NCBI RefSeq assembly: GCF_003097315.1
Contig: NZ_QDDL01000002.1
Location: 124,001 to 188,000 of the forward strand
Reading direction: 5' to 3'
DNA: 64,000 bases
Source: Pelagibaculum spongiae
GTDB taxonomy: Bacteria > Pseudomonadota > Gammaproteobacteria > Enterobacterales > Pelagibaculaceae
In this document: in pieces, positions 46,674-56,504 of the stretch
Layout: every line of letters begins with the position of its first letter
How positions within the stretch are numbered: the first letter of the stretch is position 1
The notes under the pieces: model-generated
Databases searched by the model: none
What the model was told of the DNA's origin: nothing
What the model saw: the letters and a program-made list of their open reading frames with translations, nothing else
Position numbers and translations under genes: made by a program

Positions 46674-47921
46674 TCAACCAGATTTAACCTGATAAATAAT
46701 ACGATTCTGATGTTGCCTTAATAAATTTTGAACATCAGGGTCGTTTTCAAAGCAGCTATGCGGCACTACAGTCAGAATCACATCATACTGTTTTTTTGGT
46801 AATTTCGAATATAACTCGATAGAAAATCTCTTATCCGCATCTTGCTTGTCAACCAGCGGATCATAAACATCGACTTGCAAGCCGTATTCTTCTAAATTCC
46901 TGATCACATCGATAGTTTTACTATTACGAATATCTTTGCAGTTTTCTTTAAACGCCAGCCCCATCAATAGAACACTGCCACCTTCCACATGCATTTTTCT
47001 TTTTAACATCTTTTTAACGACTCGACTGGCAATGTATTCCGCCATACAGTCATTAACCTGACGAGCGCCAGTAATAATTTGTGGATAATAACCATGCTGC
47101 TCTGCTTTATAAATCAAATAATACGGGTCAACTCCAATGCAATGCCCACCTACCAAACCCGGGGTAAACGGCAAGAAATTCCATTTGGTTCTAGCCGCTT
47201 GTAGAACTTCACCAGCATCGATATTTAATTTATCCAGAATTACTAATAATTCATTCATTAAAGCAATATTGACATCTCGCTGGGTGTTCTCAATAACCTT
47301 TGCTGCTTCTGCGACCTTAATAGAAGGCGCTCGGTAGGTCTTGGCAATCAGTACACTTTGATAGATTTGATCTATGTAGATGGCAGATTCTGGACTGGAT
47401 CCAGAGGTAATCTTGCAGATATTTTTTAGCTGATTTTTCTTATCGCCAGGATTAATTCTTTCTGGACTATATCCAACAAATAAGTCTTCATTTAATGTCA
47501 GCGATGATTTTTTCTGCAGAATTGGAATACAAATTTCTTCGGTAGCGCCAGGGTACACCGTCGATTCAAACACCACTACATTATTTTTTTCGAGGTAACC
47601 GGCCAGCATCGAGCAAGCGAACTTCAATGCTGACATGTCAGGCCGGCGGCTATCATCAATCGGCGTAGGTACCGTGACGATGTAAATATCAGCTCGCTTT
47701 AAATCACCCAATTGCCCGGTGAGACTTAAATAATTCGCCTTAGCAATATCTCTGGCAGATACTTCTTCAGTTTCGTCATAACCATCTAATAACGCCTTAA
47801 CCCGCTCATCTCTGAGATCAAAACCTAGCGTTTGATAGTGTTCACCAAAAGCCAATGCCAGCGGTAAACCTACATAGCCCAGCCCGATAACTGCAATAAC
47901 AGGATCATCCTTGAATTGCAT
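46674..47921 (-). CDS. Nucleotide-sugar dehydrogenase (UDP-N-acetylglucosamine/galactosamine type)
   Basis: This UDP-sugar 6-dehydrogenase of the TviB/WbpO class makes a uronic acid for surface polysaccharides. The 415-residue protein has the NAD motif VIGLGYVGLPLALAFG, VPTPIDDSRRPDMS, the VFESTVYPGATEE and GYSPERINPGDK segments, AEAAKVIENTQRDVNIALMNE, and the catalytic Cys in GLVGGHCIGVDPYYL. AAGGA lies 8-9 bases upstream. No other polysaccharide genes lie next to it, so it is an orphan here. Confidence 0.92.
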   Translation of the reverse strand: MQFKDDPVIAVIGLGYVGLPLALAFGEHYQTLGFDLRDERVKALLDGYDETEEVSARDIAKANYLSLTGQLGDLKRADIYIVTVPTPIDDSRRPDMSALKFACSMLAGYLEKNNVVVFESTVYPGATEEICIPILQKKSSLTLNEDLFVGYSPERINPGDKKNQLKNICKITSGSSPESAIYIDQIYQSVLIAKTYRAPSIKVAEAAKVIENTQRDVNIALMNELLVILDKLNIDAGEVLQAARTKWNFLPFTPGLVGGHCIGVDPYYLIYKAEQHGYYPQIITGARQVNDCMAEYIASRVVKKMLKRKMHVEGGSVLLMGLAFKENCKDIRNSKTIDVIRNLEEYGLQVDVYDPLVDKQDADKRFSIELYSKLPKKQYDVILTVVPHSCFENDPDVQNLLRQHQNRIIYQVKSG

Positions 47922-47962
47922 AGTGCATTCCTTGATATCAAAACCAGCAATAAAAAAGCCGG

Positions 47963-48000
47963 TTAGTTCGTATACAAAAAATATGCTTATACCGAACTAA
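47963..48000. promoter_or_regulatory. Inverted repeat, candidate ArsR operator
   Basis: TTAGTTCG at 47963-47970 pairs with CGAACTAA at 47993-48000, with TATA flanking each arm on the inner side. It lies in the gap between the divergent sugar dehydrogenase and arsR-type genes, as an autoregulatory operator would. Confidence 0.5.
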
Positions 48001-48107
48001 ATTTGCCGAATACCTACCTTTATAGACCTAATTGAGCAAACAGATACTTGACCAAATCTCCCGAGAACGAAATCATAGGCACTCTTGCATGTGACAATTC
48101 GGCCCAG

Positions 48108-48416
48108 ATGACTTCTCCTGATCCCAAACAACTCTCTCAGATGGCAACTCTGTTCAAGCTACTTGGCGATGAAGGTCGCTTGAAACTAGTAATGGCTTGC
48201 CTAGATGAGCCCAAGCCGGTGTGCTGCCTATCCACCGCAGCAGACATGTCACAGTCGCTTACCAGCCATCACTTAAGAAGTCTGCGCAAGGCACGCATTC
48301 TTAAGGGCACTCGCAGTGGCAAGCAAATGCTTTATCAGCCAGATGACCATCATATTCGTGATTTACTGCAGCGGATGATTGAACACGTCAGCGAACCGGA
48401 ACAATGCGACGATTAG
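48108..48416 (+). CDS. ArsR/SmtB-family metal-responsive repressor
   Basis: The 102-residue winged-helix protein (from ATG 48108; a TTG at 48048 would add 20 residues) has the core LFKLLGDEGRLKLVMACLDEPKPVCCL and recognition helix SLTSHHLRSLRKARIL. Its C-terminal helix has D80-x-H82-x10-H93-x2-E96, exactly the alpha-5 metal site DxHx10HxxE of SmtB, CzrA and ZiaR, which bind Zn(II) or Co(II). The CC pair before the HTH may add ligands. It is therefore probably a zinc sensor; no efflux gene adjoins it. Confidence 0.85.
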   Translation: MTSPDPKQLSQMATLFKLLGDEGRLKLVMACLDEPKPVCCLSTAADMSQSLTSHHLRSLRKARILKGTRSGKQMLYQPDDHHIRDLLQRMIEHVSEPEQCDD

Positions 48417-48569
48417 ATATCAAACAAAATTCAACGATTCACTACGAAATCGATTATTTCACTGCAAGTAATTGACAGTTTGTCAGCTGTCACTGAGCAT
48501 ATAGCCACCCCCTAAAGAGGCCTGAGCATTATGATCAGTTCCTCACGAATATAATGAGAAATAGCTGTT

Positions 48570-49001
48570 ATGAAATACTTACTGAGTGCCGCAATGGTTA
48601 TGTCTTTATTAGGTTGCGCAGGTACGCCTGTCGCCGGTGGGTTGAGCGATCAAAAATTAGCTGACTGCGCTTCTAAGCCCAACTGCGTTTGTAGTGATAT
48701 GGCCATCTCAGATAGCCATTACATTGAGCCATTGGCTGTTCAATCGGTTGATGATTGGAACTGGCTCGCGGATGATTTAGCCGCTCAGAGCAATACTGAA
48801 GTCGTTTCCAGATCAGAAAATTATCTTCACCTGACTTTTACTACACCCCTCATACGTTATACCGATGACGTTGAGTTGCATTTTGTGGCTACTAAAAAAC
48901 ATATCGCAGTTCGTTCAGCATCACGGATTGGATATAGCGATTTAGGCGCCAATAAAAAACGGGTAGAAATGATTCGAGAAAAACTAAAACAGAAAATCTG
49001 A
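48570..49001 (+). CDS. DUF1499 lipoprotein
   Basis: The 143-residue product has a lipoprotein signal (MKYLLSAAMVMSLLGC) and the DUF1499 core KPNCVCSDMAISDSHYIEPL and VELHFVATKKHIAVRSASRIGYSDLGANKKRVEMIREKL. Function is unknown. A TATAAT at 48550-48555 may be its -10 element. It follows the ArsR gene by 153 bases and might be one of its targets; this is only positional. Confidence 0.88.
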   Translation: MKYLLSAAMVMSLLGCAGTPVAGGLSDQKLADCASKPNCVCSDMAISDSHYIEPLAVQSVDDWNWLADDLAAQSNTEVVSRSENYLHLTFTTPLIRYTDDVELHFVATKKHIAVRSASRIGYSDLGANKKRVEMIREKLKQKI

Positions 49002-49124
49002 TCGAGCACTTCTTTGCATCGCTTGCTTATTTCTGTTGATGGTTGCCGATATTTTTGTCGACAACCATTTGATACATATCAAACGCATTTATTTTACTTC
49101 TGCCAATCTGCATCTAATCTATTT

Positions 49125-49147
49125 ATACCCAAGCCACCCTAAAATGC
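49125..49147 (-). repeat. 23-nt dispersed intergenic motif, diverged copy
   Basis: On the minus strand this reads GCATTTTAGGGTGG followed by CTTGGGTAT, with about five differences from the 59.6-kb copy. It lies 90 bases before gldA. Confidence 0.45.
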
Positions 49148-49238
49148 AGAATTCAGCTGCAATTAGCTTGGCTATGCAACTGAATTCCCCCCTATCACTC
49201 CATAGTGTTGTTCATTTGACACTGTTTCAGGAGGCTTC

Positions 49239-50333
49239 ATGCTCGCAACTGCTATTTTCCCTGGTCGTTATGTTCAGGGTGATAACGCATTATCCGCACT
49301 CGGCGAAGAAGCGGCCCGCCAGGGACATAGAGCATTAATCATTGCCGATTCATGGGTTCACCTTCACTTAATGCCAGAAATCAGCGAAGGTCTGTCTGAT
49401 TACATGCCGTGGCTGGTTGAAACTTTTAGCGGTGAATGTAGTGATGAAGAAATTGACCGACTAGTTATCCAAGCCGAAGACGCTGACTGTGATGTCATTA
49501 TTGGAATAGGTGGCGGCAAAACCCTCGACACTGCCAAAGTTGTTGCTTTCATGCACGGCTGTCGACTGGTTGTCGTTCCAACGCTCGCTTCTAACGATTC
49601 TCCTTGTAGCTCGCTGTCGATCATTTACTACAAAGACGGCCGCTTTAAACGATATCTGCAACTGCCAAGAAATCCCGATGCCGTGATTGTCGATACCGGT
49701 GTTATTGCCAGAGCGCCCCTTCGCAGTTTGGTCGCAGGTATGGGCGATGCGCTAGCGACGCTTTATGAAACCGAGGACTGTCGCCAGTCAGGTAAATCTA
49801 ATCAAGCCGGGCGACGGCCACCATTAATTGCCACCGCGATTGCCAAGCTATGCCATGAGACTTTAATGGAATGGGGAGAGTTAGCCGTCGACGCGGCAAA
49901 GATTCAAGTCGTAACACCGGCATTGGAACACATCGTTGAAACCAATATTTTACTGAGTGGTTTAGGTTATGAAAGTGGCGGTTTAGCAGCAGCACATGCC
50001 ATTGGCAATGGGCTGACAGCACTACCTCAAACCCGCCAGTCGATGCATGGTGAGAAGGTTGCATTCGGCGTGCAGGCAATGATGTTTTTAACCGGTCGCA
50101 GTCGAGATGAAATAGATCGTGTTTATAGTTTTTGTCACCGGATAAAGCTGCCAATGACTTTGGAATCACTCGGCTTGGCTGACCCGTCAACAACAGAATT
50201 ACAAATGATTGCCGAAGCTGCCTGTAGTAAAGGCGAATCGATGGACCATGAACCCTTTGCAGTATCAGTTAAGCAAGTTATTGACGCGCTTAAAATGGCC
50301 GATAGCGAAGGTAGAAAATGGCTGAAAAAATAG
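49239..50333 (+). CDS. gldA: Glycerol dehydrogenase
   Basis: GldA oxidises glycerol to dihydroxyacetone with NAD. The 364-residue iron-type alcohol dehydrogenase has NAD-binding IGIGGGKTLDTAK, PTLASNDSPCSSLSIIY, and zinc ligands Asp in GMGDALAT, His in AAHAIGNG and His in SMHGEKVAFG. AGGAGG lies 5 bases upstream of the ATG. With GlpT, GlpR and GlpD in the same window it adds an alternative glycerol route. It ends at a palindrome-plus-terminator module. Confidence 0.93.
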   Translation: MLATAIFPGRYVQGDNALSALGEEAARQGHRALIIADSWVHLHLMPEISEGLSDYMPWLVETFSGECSDEEIDRLVIQAEDADCDVIIGIGGGKTLDTAKVVAFMHGCRLVVVPTLASNDSPCSSLSIIYYKDGRFKRYLQLPRNPDAVIVDTGVIARAPLRSLVAGMGDALATLYETEDCRQSGKSNQAGRRPPLIATAIAKLCHETLMEWGELAVDAAKIQVVTPALEHIVETNILLSGLGYESGGLAAAHAIGNGLTALPQTRQSMHGEKVAFGVQAMMFLTGRSRDEIDRVYSFCHRIKLPMTLESLGLADPSTTELQMIAEAACSKGESMDHEPFAVSVKQVIDALKMADSEGRKWLKK

Positions 50334-50352
50334 CTATCGCGTTTAAAGTAAC

Positions 50353-50412
50353 AATATCCGCACTGGCATCCATGCCTCTTTGCGGTATACATTCCGTCCT
50401 TGGAAATAAAAA
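50353..50412. repeat. Single copy of the 51-bp-type element beside the gldA terminator
   Basis: AATATCCGCACTGGCATCC, ATGCCTCTTTGCGGTATAC and ATTCCGTCCTTGGAAATAAA read closely like the 18.4-kb unit. The palindrome arms differ: GGCA-TCCA-TGCC at 50365-50376 and TTCC-GTCCTT-GGAA at 50392-50405. Confidence 0.85.
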
Positions 50413-50444
50413 CCTCGATAATTAATTATTGAGGTTTTTTTCGA
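50408..50444 (+). terminator. Intrinsic terminator of gldA
   Basis: AAACCTCGATAATT-AATTATTGAGGTTT followed by a T-run. It is convergent with the chemoreceptor gene. Confidence 0.9.
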
Positions 50445-50484
50445 TTTAACAACTTTCCAAATCCGCTATTTTAAAGCCTATTTC

Positions 50485-52113
50485 CTAACAGCGATACCTA
50501 CTAATTTCCTTGCGTAATTTTTCAGCCAAATCAGCTACCTGATGACAGCTATTTAATGTTTGATCGCAGCCAGACAAATTCTCTCGAGACATTCCGCTGA
50601 TATTTACCAGATTACGGCTAATTTCTTCAGCAACTGCCGTTTGTTCAGTCGCCGATGCTGATATTTGCTGGCCTAAACCTGAAGTAAACGACAACTTTTT
50701 CAACACTTGCTGCAGTTGCTGGCTACTTTCGGCCACTACCTCAACAGATTCACGAGTAGATGTTGAGCTGGTTTGCATTACCTCAGCAGCCTGATTAGCC
50801 TGACTCTGCAATTGTTCAATGATCCCTTGAATTTCTGTAGTCGACTGGCGAGTATTTTGCGCCAACACACGCACTTCATCGGCAACCACCGCAAAGCCCC
50901 GACCAGATTCACCTGCTCGCGCTGCTTCAATTGCAGCATTTAATGCTAATAAATTAGTTTGTTCAGAAATCTGATTAATCACCGACAGCACTTCGTTAAT
51001 TTTTTCAGTGCCTTCTCGTAACGCCAAAACCACTGTTTCCGCCTGACCAATTTGCTGCGATGCCAAACTGATTGAATCACTGGCTTTATCTAGTTTTTGC
51101 CCGGTTTGTAACCCAAGCTGATTACAGGTTTCTGTTGCATCCGCAGATTGAGTAATATTTCTATCAACTTCTGCAATCGCCGCTGCCATTTCTTCTACCG
51201 CACTGGCAATATTATCTACTTCTTGTGATTCATTTCTAGCATTGCGATTAGTTTGCTCTGCAACTGCTGTCACATCTGAAATAGTGCTATCCAGATCATT
51301 GGTCGAATGACCCAGCTGCTTCACCAGTGCTGACATACTCTCTAACATAGAATTAAACGCATCGGCCAACTGACATAATTCACTCTTACCACAGCTATTT
51401 AAACGATGAGTTAAGTCACCCGCAGCAGATTTTTGAGCCAGACCAACCATCATTTGCAATGGCATGGTAATCGATTTGGCAATCGCCAGACTTACCGCAA
51501 TAAAAGCTATTGCCAGTAGTCCAATAATTAGCAATGTAGTTCGTAGTTTCGAATAAAATAGCGCATCAATATCATCGATATAAACACCGGTTGCTAAGAC
51601 CATATCTAGCTTAGGAAGATATTTTAGCAAGGTCGCTTTTGGGTGAGGTTCGCCACCCGAATTCTTTGGATAATAATATTCAATATAATTTTCACCATTA
51701 TCAACCAAACCCCACATATCTTTAAAAATTCGTCTGCCATGGGAGTCTTGCCAATTAGCAACATTGGTTCCTAATAAAGTTGAATCATCTCGCGTGGCAC
51801 GAAGCTGATAGTTCCTGTCAAGAATAATGAAATATCCAGAGCCTTTTGAATATCGATATTTACTCACCTGACCAAAAGTCATATTTAGCGATTTATCAAT
51901 AGGTATACCCGATGCCTGCATACTTTTTAATTGCTGGTCAATTACGCCGTCCATAGTTTCTAATTGCGTTGCTAGTAAACCAATTCGTTCCTGCCTCATT
52001 AAGTTTTTTTGATCAACTAGCGCAGAAACAGATAGCCCAGCCATCATAGCTAAAGCTATAAAAACTAAGCCAAACAGTCGTTTCTTTACTGTCATCGTCA
52101 TCAGAACCCGCAT
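50485..52113 (-). CDS. Methyl-accepting chemotaxis protein with Cache sensor
   Basis: This 542-residue receptor has a first transmembrane helix (about residues 12-30), a periplasmic sCache_2-type domain (about 35-185; [49 protein letters not shown]), a second helix ([20 protein letters not shown]), a HAMP segment, and a signalling domain with the conserved hairpin [19 protein letters not shown] and [20 protein letters not shown] lies 7 bases before the ATG at 52113. Ligand unknown; sCache_2 sensors often bind small organic acids. Confidence 0.93.
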   Translation of the reverse strand: MRVLMTMTVKKRLFGLVFIALAMMAGLSVSALVDQKNLMRQERIGLLATQLETMDGVIDQQLKSMQASGIPIDKSLNMTFGQVSKYRYSKGSGYFIILDRNYQLRATRDDSTLLGTNVANWQDSHGRRIFKDMWGLVDNGENYIEYYYPKNSGGEPHPKATLLKYLPKLDMVLATGVYIDDIDALFYSKLRTTLLIIGLLAIAFIAVSLAIAKSITMPLQMMVGLAQKSAAGDLTHRLNSCGKSELCQLADAFNSMLESMSALVKQLGHSTNDLDSTISDVTAVAEQTNRNARNESQEVDNIASAVEEMAAAIAEVDRNITQSADATETCNQLGLQTGQKLDKASDSISLASQQIGQAETVVLALREGTEKINEVLSVINQISEQTNLLALNAAIEAARAGESGRGFAVVADEVRVLAQNTRQSTTEIQGIIEQLQSQANQAAEVMQTSSTSTRESVEVVAESSQQLQQVLKKLSFTSGLGQQISASATEQTAVAEEISRNLVNISGMSRENLSGCDQTLNSCHQVADLAEKLRKEISRYRC

Positions 52114-52354
52114 GATTCACTCCAAGATATCCAGATGCCACATTGTTATAAATGCTGACTTTCTGATAAATTTATTTTGTTACTCATGTAACAAATAGCG
52201 CCCAGTCAAATGATGAAAAAGCAAATATTACTTTTAAATTTACTGGCTAAGCATTTATCGGCATTCACCAACAAATGTTTAGGCAAGAATGTCGCCTTTT
52301 AAAATACTAGCCGGGGTCTAAACTTGAAGCTCATACCCTTAAAGTTTTTTTCTT

Positions 52355-53875
52355 ATGAGCCTCGCCCAAGTTACCAGCAGAGCAGCTGGTCTTGATGCAC
52401 CGTCGGTATTAGTTGAAGTTCACCTCAGCGGTGGCTTGCCCGGCTTTACATTGGTTGGCCTTCCAGAGACAGCAGTCAAAGAAAGTAAAGAGCGCGTTAG
52501 AGCGGCCTTGCTTTCATGTGGCTATGAATATCCTTCCGAGCAACGAATCACCATTAACCTTGCACCTGCCGATTTACCCAAGGATGGTGGTCGTTTTGAC
52601 CTGCCGATTGCCGTGGCACTTTTGCTAGCAACCAAACAGCTTTATGTGCCCCAACTAGAACATTGGGTATTAATTGGTGAGTTGGGGTTATCGGGTGAAG
52701 TTCGCTCGGTTGATAGTGTTTTGCCTACCGCTTTAATGTGTAAAAAGAAACAACAGGCACTGATGCTGCCATCAGCTAATGCGGCAGAAGCAGCACTGGC
52801 CAACGGTGAAAATTTCGCCGCTTCTAATAATTTGTTGCAAGTATGCGCTCACTTATCCCAGCAACAATTACTGCCACCTTTATGGAGCGAACAGTTATCC
52901 AGTCAGCAATCTTTGGCGCGCCACCACAAGCAACTACCTGACATGGCCGACATTCAAGGGCAGTTTCAAGCCAGAAGAGTGTTAGAAATTGCTGCTGCCG
53001 GCAATCACCATCTCCTAATGTCAGGCCCTCCCGGTAGCGGAAAAACCATGTTGGCGAGCCGACTAGCAGGAATTTTACCGGCAATGACCGAACGAGAAGC
53101 ACTGGAATCTGCGGCGGTTCATTCGCTGCGAAATCCTTTTAATGCTGATTTGTGGGGTATTCGGCCTTTTCGCAGCCCACATCACACTAGTTCTGCAGTG
53201 GCTCTAATTGGCGGCGGTAGTAAGCCCTTACCCGGCGAGATTTCTCTGGCTCATCACGGGGTATTATTTCTCGATGAACTGGCAGAATTTCCAAGAAAAA
53301 TTCTCGATACATTGCGCCAACCATTAGAAGCCGGTGCGGTAGAAATATCTCGCGCCAGCCAGCAAAAACGCTACCCAGCTCGCTTTCAGTTAGTCGGCGC
53401 AATGAACCCATGCCCTTGTGGCATGCTCGGCCACCCCAAACAAGCTTGCCAATGTAGCCAGGAAAACATTCAGCGTTATCAATCTCGAATATCTGGCCCA
53501 CTACTCGATCGATTTGATTTATCAATTGAAGTACCGGCTCAGCCACTACAACAAATTAGCCAGACCAGCCTCGGCGAAGCAAGCGAGCTAGTTCGACAGC
53601 GAGTAATCGCATCTCGGCAAATTCAGCAACAGCGGCAAAATATTCCAAATGCACGGCTGTCGGTAAAACAGATCAAACAATTCTGTCAATTAACTACTGA
53701 GGACTATGATTTCCTATGCCAATCACTGGATAAATTAGGGCAATCTGGCCGAGCCCTTCACCGCACCTTACGGGTGGCAAGAACCTTGGCGGATATGCAA
53801 CAGCTGGCGCAAATAGAACGACCGCATCTATTAGAAGCGTTGAGTTATCGGCTTAGCCTTAAAAGTAATCACTAA
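52355..53875 (+). CDS. comM: ComM (YifB) family magnesium-chelatase-like AAA ATPase
   Basis: ComM is a hexameric helicase that promotes branch migration during natural transformation. The 506-residue protein begins with a Lon-like domain (SLAQVTSRAAGLDAPSVLVEVHLSGGLPGFTLVGLPETAVKE), then a Mg-chelatase AAA core with Walker A MSGPPGSGKTML, Walker B GVLFLDELAEFPRK, the zinc-like CPCGMLGHPKQACQC, and the C-terminal LSKSGRALHRTLRVARTLAD-like segment. Normal length. No clear ribosome site precedes ATG 52355. Confidence 0.93.
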   Translation: MSLAQVTSRAAGLDAPSVLVEVHLSGGLPGFTLVGLPETAVKESKERVRAALLSCGYEYPSEQRITINLAPADLPKDGGRFDLPIAVALLLATKQLYVPQLEHWVLIGELGLSGEVRSVDSVLPTALMCKKKQQALMLPSANAAEAALANGENFAASNNLLQVCAHLSQQQLLPPLWSEQLSSQQSLARHHKQLPDMADIQGQFQARRVLEIAAAGNHHLLMSGPPGSGKTMLASRLAGILPAMTEREALESAAVHSLRNPFNADLWGIRPFRSPHHTSSAVALIGGGSKPLPGEISLAHHGVLFLDELAEFPRKILDTLRQPLEAGAVEISRASQQKRYPARFQLVGAMNPCPCGMLGHPKQACQCSQENIQRYQSRISGPLLDRFDLSIEVPAQPLQQISQTSLGEASELVRQRVIASRQIQQQRQNIPNARLSVKQIKQFCQLTTEDYDFLCQSLDKLGQSGRALHRTLRVARTLADMQQLAQIERPHLLEALSYRLSLKSNH

Positions 53876-53972
53876 CTCATCCCAATTTTTGAAAAATTCA
53901 ACATCGCCAAAAGACTGCTCAATCGGTAGAATCTTTGGTCACAGCTAAAAATAACAAAAACAAAGGCTGGCT

Positions 53973-56375
53973 ATGTTGCAGCGTTATACCGATTGGCTTC
54001 TACAGCGGCATAAACTGATTGTGCTGTTTTCACTTCTAATTATTCTGGGTTTGTCCTCCGGGCTGGCTCTACTAAGCATCAGTTCTGACTTGCGTATCTA
54101 TTTCGACAAAGACAATCCATGGCTGATGGATCTTGAGCGGATGGAGCAAGATTTCACCGGTCAACATAGCTTGGTTTTTTACGTCGAGGCCGATAATGAA
54201 AAGTTTCCACAGGGTATATTCAACCCGCAAACGCTGGAGCTGGTTTATCAACTGACCGAAGCGAGTTGGCAGTTACCCTTCGCCCAACGCGCATTCTCTT
54301 TATCCAATTACCAGCATACGGTGGTTGAGCAAGATGATTTACTGATTAATCCGCTGATTGAAGACCCGTCGGACTTATCAGTAGAGAAAGTCGCATATAT
54401 TCGAAAAACATTGCTACAAGAACCAGAACTCAATGGCGCATTGGCTAAAGATAATGGCAAAGCCACCGTGGTATTGGTGACCTTTGTATTGCCAGAAGAA
54501 GACAGTGAAGGCGCAACCACCAAACAAGTGGTGGATGCTGGCCGGGCACTGCGCGACCAAATGCTAGCGCAGTTTCCAGGTAATAAAATTCTACTGGCTG
54601 GCACCACCATTTCTAACCAGAGCATGAAAGAAGCGATCGAGCAAGATTTACAACAACTCACTGGGCTTAGCTCATTAGTGATTATTTCCATGCTGTTTTT
54701 ACTACTGCGTAGCCCTTCTGGAGTTATTTTAACCTTGGCAATTATTGCTAGCTCAGTCGGCTTGGCAATGGGAATTTGGGGTTTAATTGGTGGAAAACTA
54801 ACCCCAGTTTCTGGCTTTGTCCCTACGGCAATTATGACCATTGCAGTGGCCGATGCAGTTCACCTGCTAGTAAGCTATTACCAGAGCTTGCAGCAGCAAA
54901 ATATTCGGCTATTAAGACGGGCATCCGAATGGTCATCACAACAAATTAAATTCGCTGCGATTAAAGAAACATTACGACTTAATTTCAGCCCAGTAGTTAT
55001 TACCAGCATAACTACTATTATCGGCTTGCTGTGTTTAAATACTTCAGATTCACCACCCTATCGGGATATGGGCAACCTAATCGCAATGGGGGTGTTTATG
55101 GCAATGGTGTTATCACTATTTTTATTGCCAGCATTACTTGCTTGGTTACCACTTCCAAAAGGCAAACTAGCAACCAGTGCTAATGCATCGAACACCACCA
55201 ATCAGCAAGTGCATATTATGTCACGCTTCGCCGATATAGTGATTCGCTGGCGTAAAGGTTTAATGCTGGCAACTATTGTTGTGGTGCTAGGACTCGGTAG
55301 TTTTGTACCGCAAAATACTCTGACCGAAAACTGGCACCTCTATTTCGATGAAACCTTCGAAGCCAGACAATCCATTGAAGCAATGAATCAAAACCTGGGC
55401 ACTGGCCACCGCATTCATAAAATTGTCGATTCTGGCAAAGAAAATGGCATTAATGACCCTCAATATTTGCAGCAGTTGGAAGAACTTGCCAATTGGTACC
55501 GTCAGCAGCCTGAAGTGAGTCATGTTGAAAGCTTGGCGGATATTATCAAACGGCTAAATCGGAATATGAATGCCGATGACCCCAAGCTATATCAGATACC
55601 AGAAAACCGACAATTAACCGCTCAGTATTTATTGCTGTACGAATTATCGCTGCCAATGGGTTTAGGGCTGGATAATTTATTAACCATGGATCGCGCCGCC
55701 AGCCGAATGGCCATTGTACTGAAAATGACCGATTCAGAAACCTTGCTTAATCTCGATCAGCGATCGCAAATTTGGGCAAAAGCAAACCTACCATCGGTTA
55801 TCGTCTCCGATGCTACTGGACTGGAAATGGTCTTCGCCCGATTAATGCGTACTAACATTCAAGGCTTGGTACAAGGCACCGGGCTGGCGTTGCTTATGAT
55901 TTGTATCGTCATGGCATTTGCACTTAAATCGGTAAAAATGGGCTTAATTACTTTGGTGCCGAATATTTTCCCAGCATTATTGGCTTATGGTGTTTGGGGA
56001 ATTGTCGCTGGATATGTCGATACTGCAGTCGCGGTGGTGATCTGCATATCGCTTGGCATAGTAGTCGATGATACAGTGCATTTTTTGAGTAAATACCTGC
56101 GCGCTAGAAACGAACAAAACCTCGATGCTGCCGATGCGATTCGCTATGCATTTAAAACAGTCGGGGTAGCTTTGATTATTACATCTAGTGTTTTAATTGC
56201 CGGATTTTTAGTGATGCTAACCTCTCACCTTAATCCGACTCGCGATTTAGGTATTTTACTTTCAATTACCATCGGTTTTGCATTGATGGTTGATTTATTA
56301 TTCCTACCGCCGCTATTAATTTGGCTAGATAGAAATAAAGCAGTAAAAGTAGACGCGTTTCAGAAGGCTGCTTGA
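53973..56375 (+). CDS. RND/MMPL family transporter
   Basis: The 800-residue inner-membrane protein has two similar halves, each a periplasmic loop followed by a helix bundle with sterol-sensing-like MMPL character (LVIISMLFLLLRSPSGVILTLAIIASSVGL; VVICISLGIVVDDTVHFLSKYLRARNE). It resembles the HpnN/YdfJ-type lipid exporters. Cargo is not shown; hopanoids or other lipids are possible. AAAGG lies about 7 bases upstream. No membrane-fusion partner adjoins, as is usual for this class. Confidence 0.85.
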   Translation: MLQRYTDWLLQRHKLIVLFSLLIILGLSSGLALLSISSDLRIYFDKDNPWLMDLERMEQDFTGQHSLVFYVEADNEKFPQGIFNPQTLELVYQLTEASWQLPFAQRAFSLSNYQHTVVEQDDLLINPLIEDPSDLSVEKVAYIRKTLLQEPELNGALAKDNGKATVVLVTFVLPEEDSEGATTKQVVDAGRALRDQMLAQFPGNKILLAGTTISNQSMKEAIEQDLQQLTGLSSLVIISMLFLLLRSPSGVILTLAIIASSVGLAMGIWGLIGGKLTPVSGFVPTAIMTIAVADAVHLLVSYYQSLQQQNIRLLRRASEWSSQQIKFAAIKETLRLNFSPVVITSITTIIGLLCLNTSDSPPYRDMGNLIAMGVFMAMVLSLFLLPALLAWLPLPKGKLATSANASNTTNQQVHIMSRFADIVIRWRKGLMLATIVVVLGLGSFVPQNTLTENWHLYFDETFEARQSIEAMNQNLGTGHRIHKIVDSGKENGINDPQYLQQLEELANWYRQQPEVSHVESLADIIKRLNRNMNADDPKLYQIPENRQLTAQYLLLYELSLPMGLGLDNLLTMDRAASRMAIVLKMTDSETLLNLDQRSQIWAKANLPSVIVSDATGLEMVFARLMRTNIQGLVQGTGLALLMICIVMAFALKSVKMGLITLVPNIFPALLAYGVWGIVAGYVDTAVAVVICISLGIVVDDTVHFLSKYLRARNEQNLDAADAIRYAFKTVGVALIITSSVLIAGFLVMLTSHLNPTRDLGILLSITIGFALMVDLLFLPPLLIWLDRNKAVKVDAFQKAA

Positions 56376-56504
56376 ACAAGAGACACGATAGGTTTCTTTG
56401 AGCTAAGGCGAAGCGTGGCAGTTATATCTTGTCGCGTTTCGCTGCGTGAAAAATGACCTGTATTCTTTTGAATATCAATACCTACCAAGAGATTGCAAAA
56501 AAAA

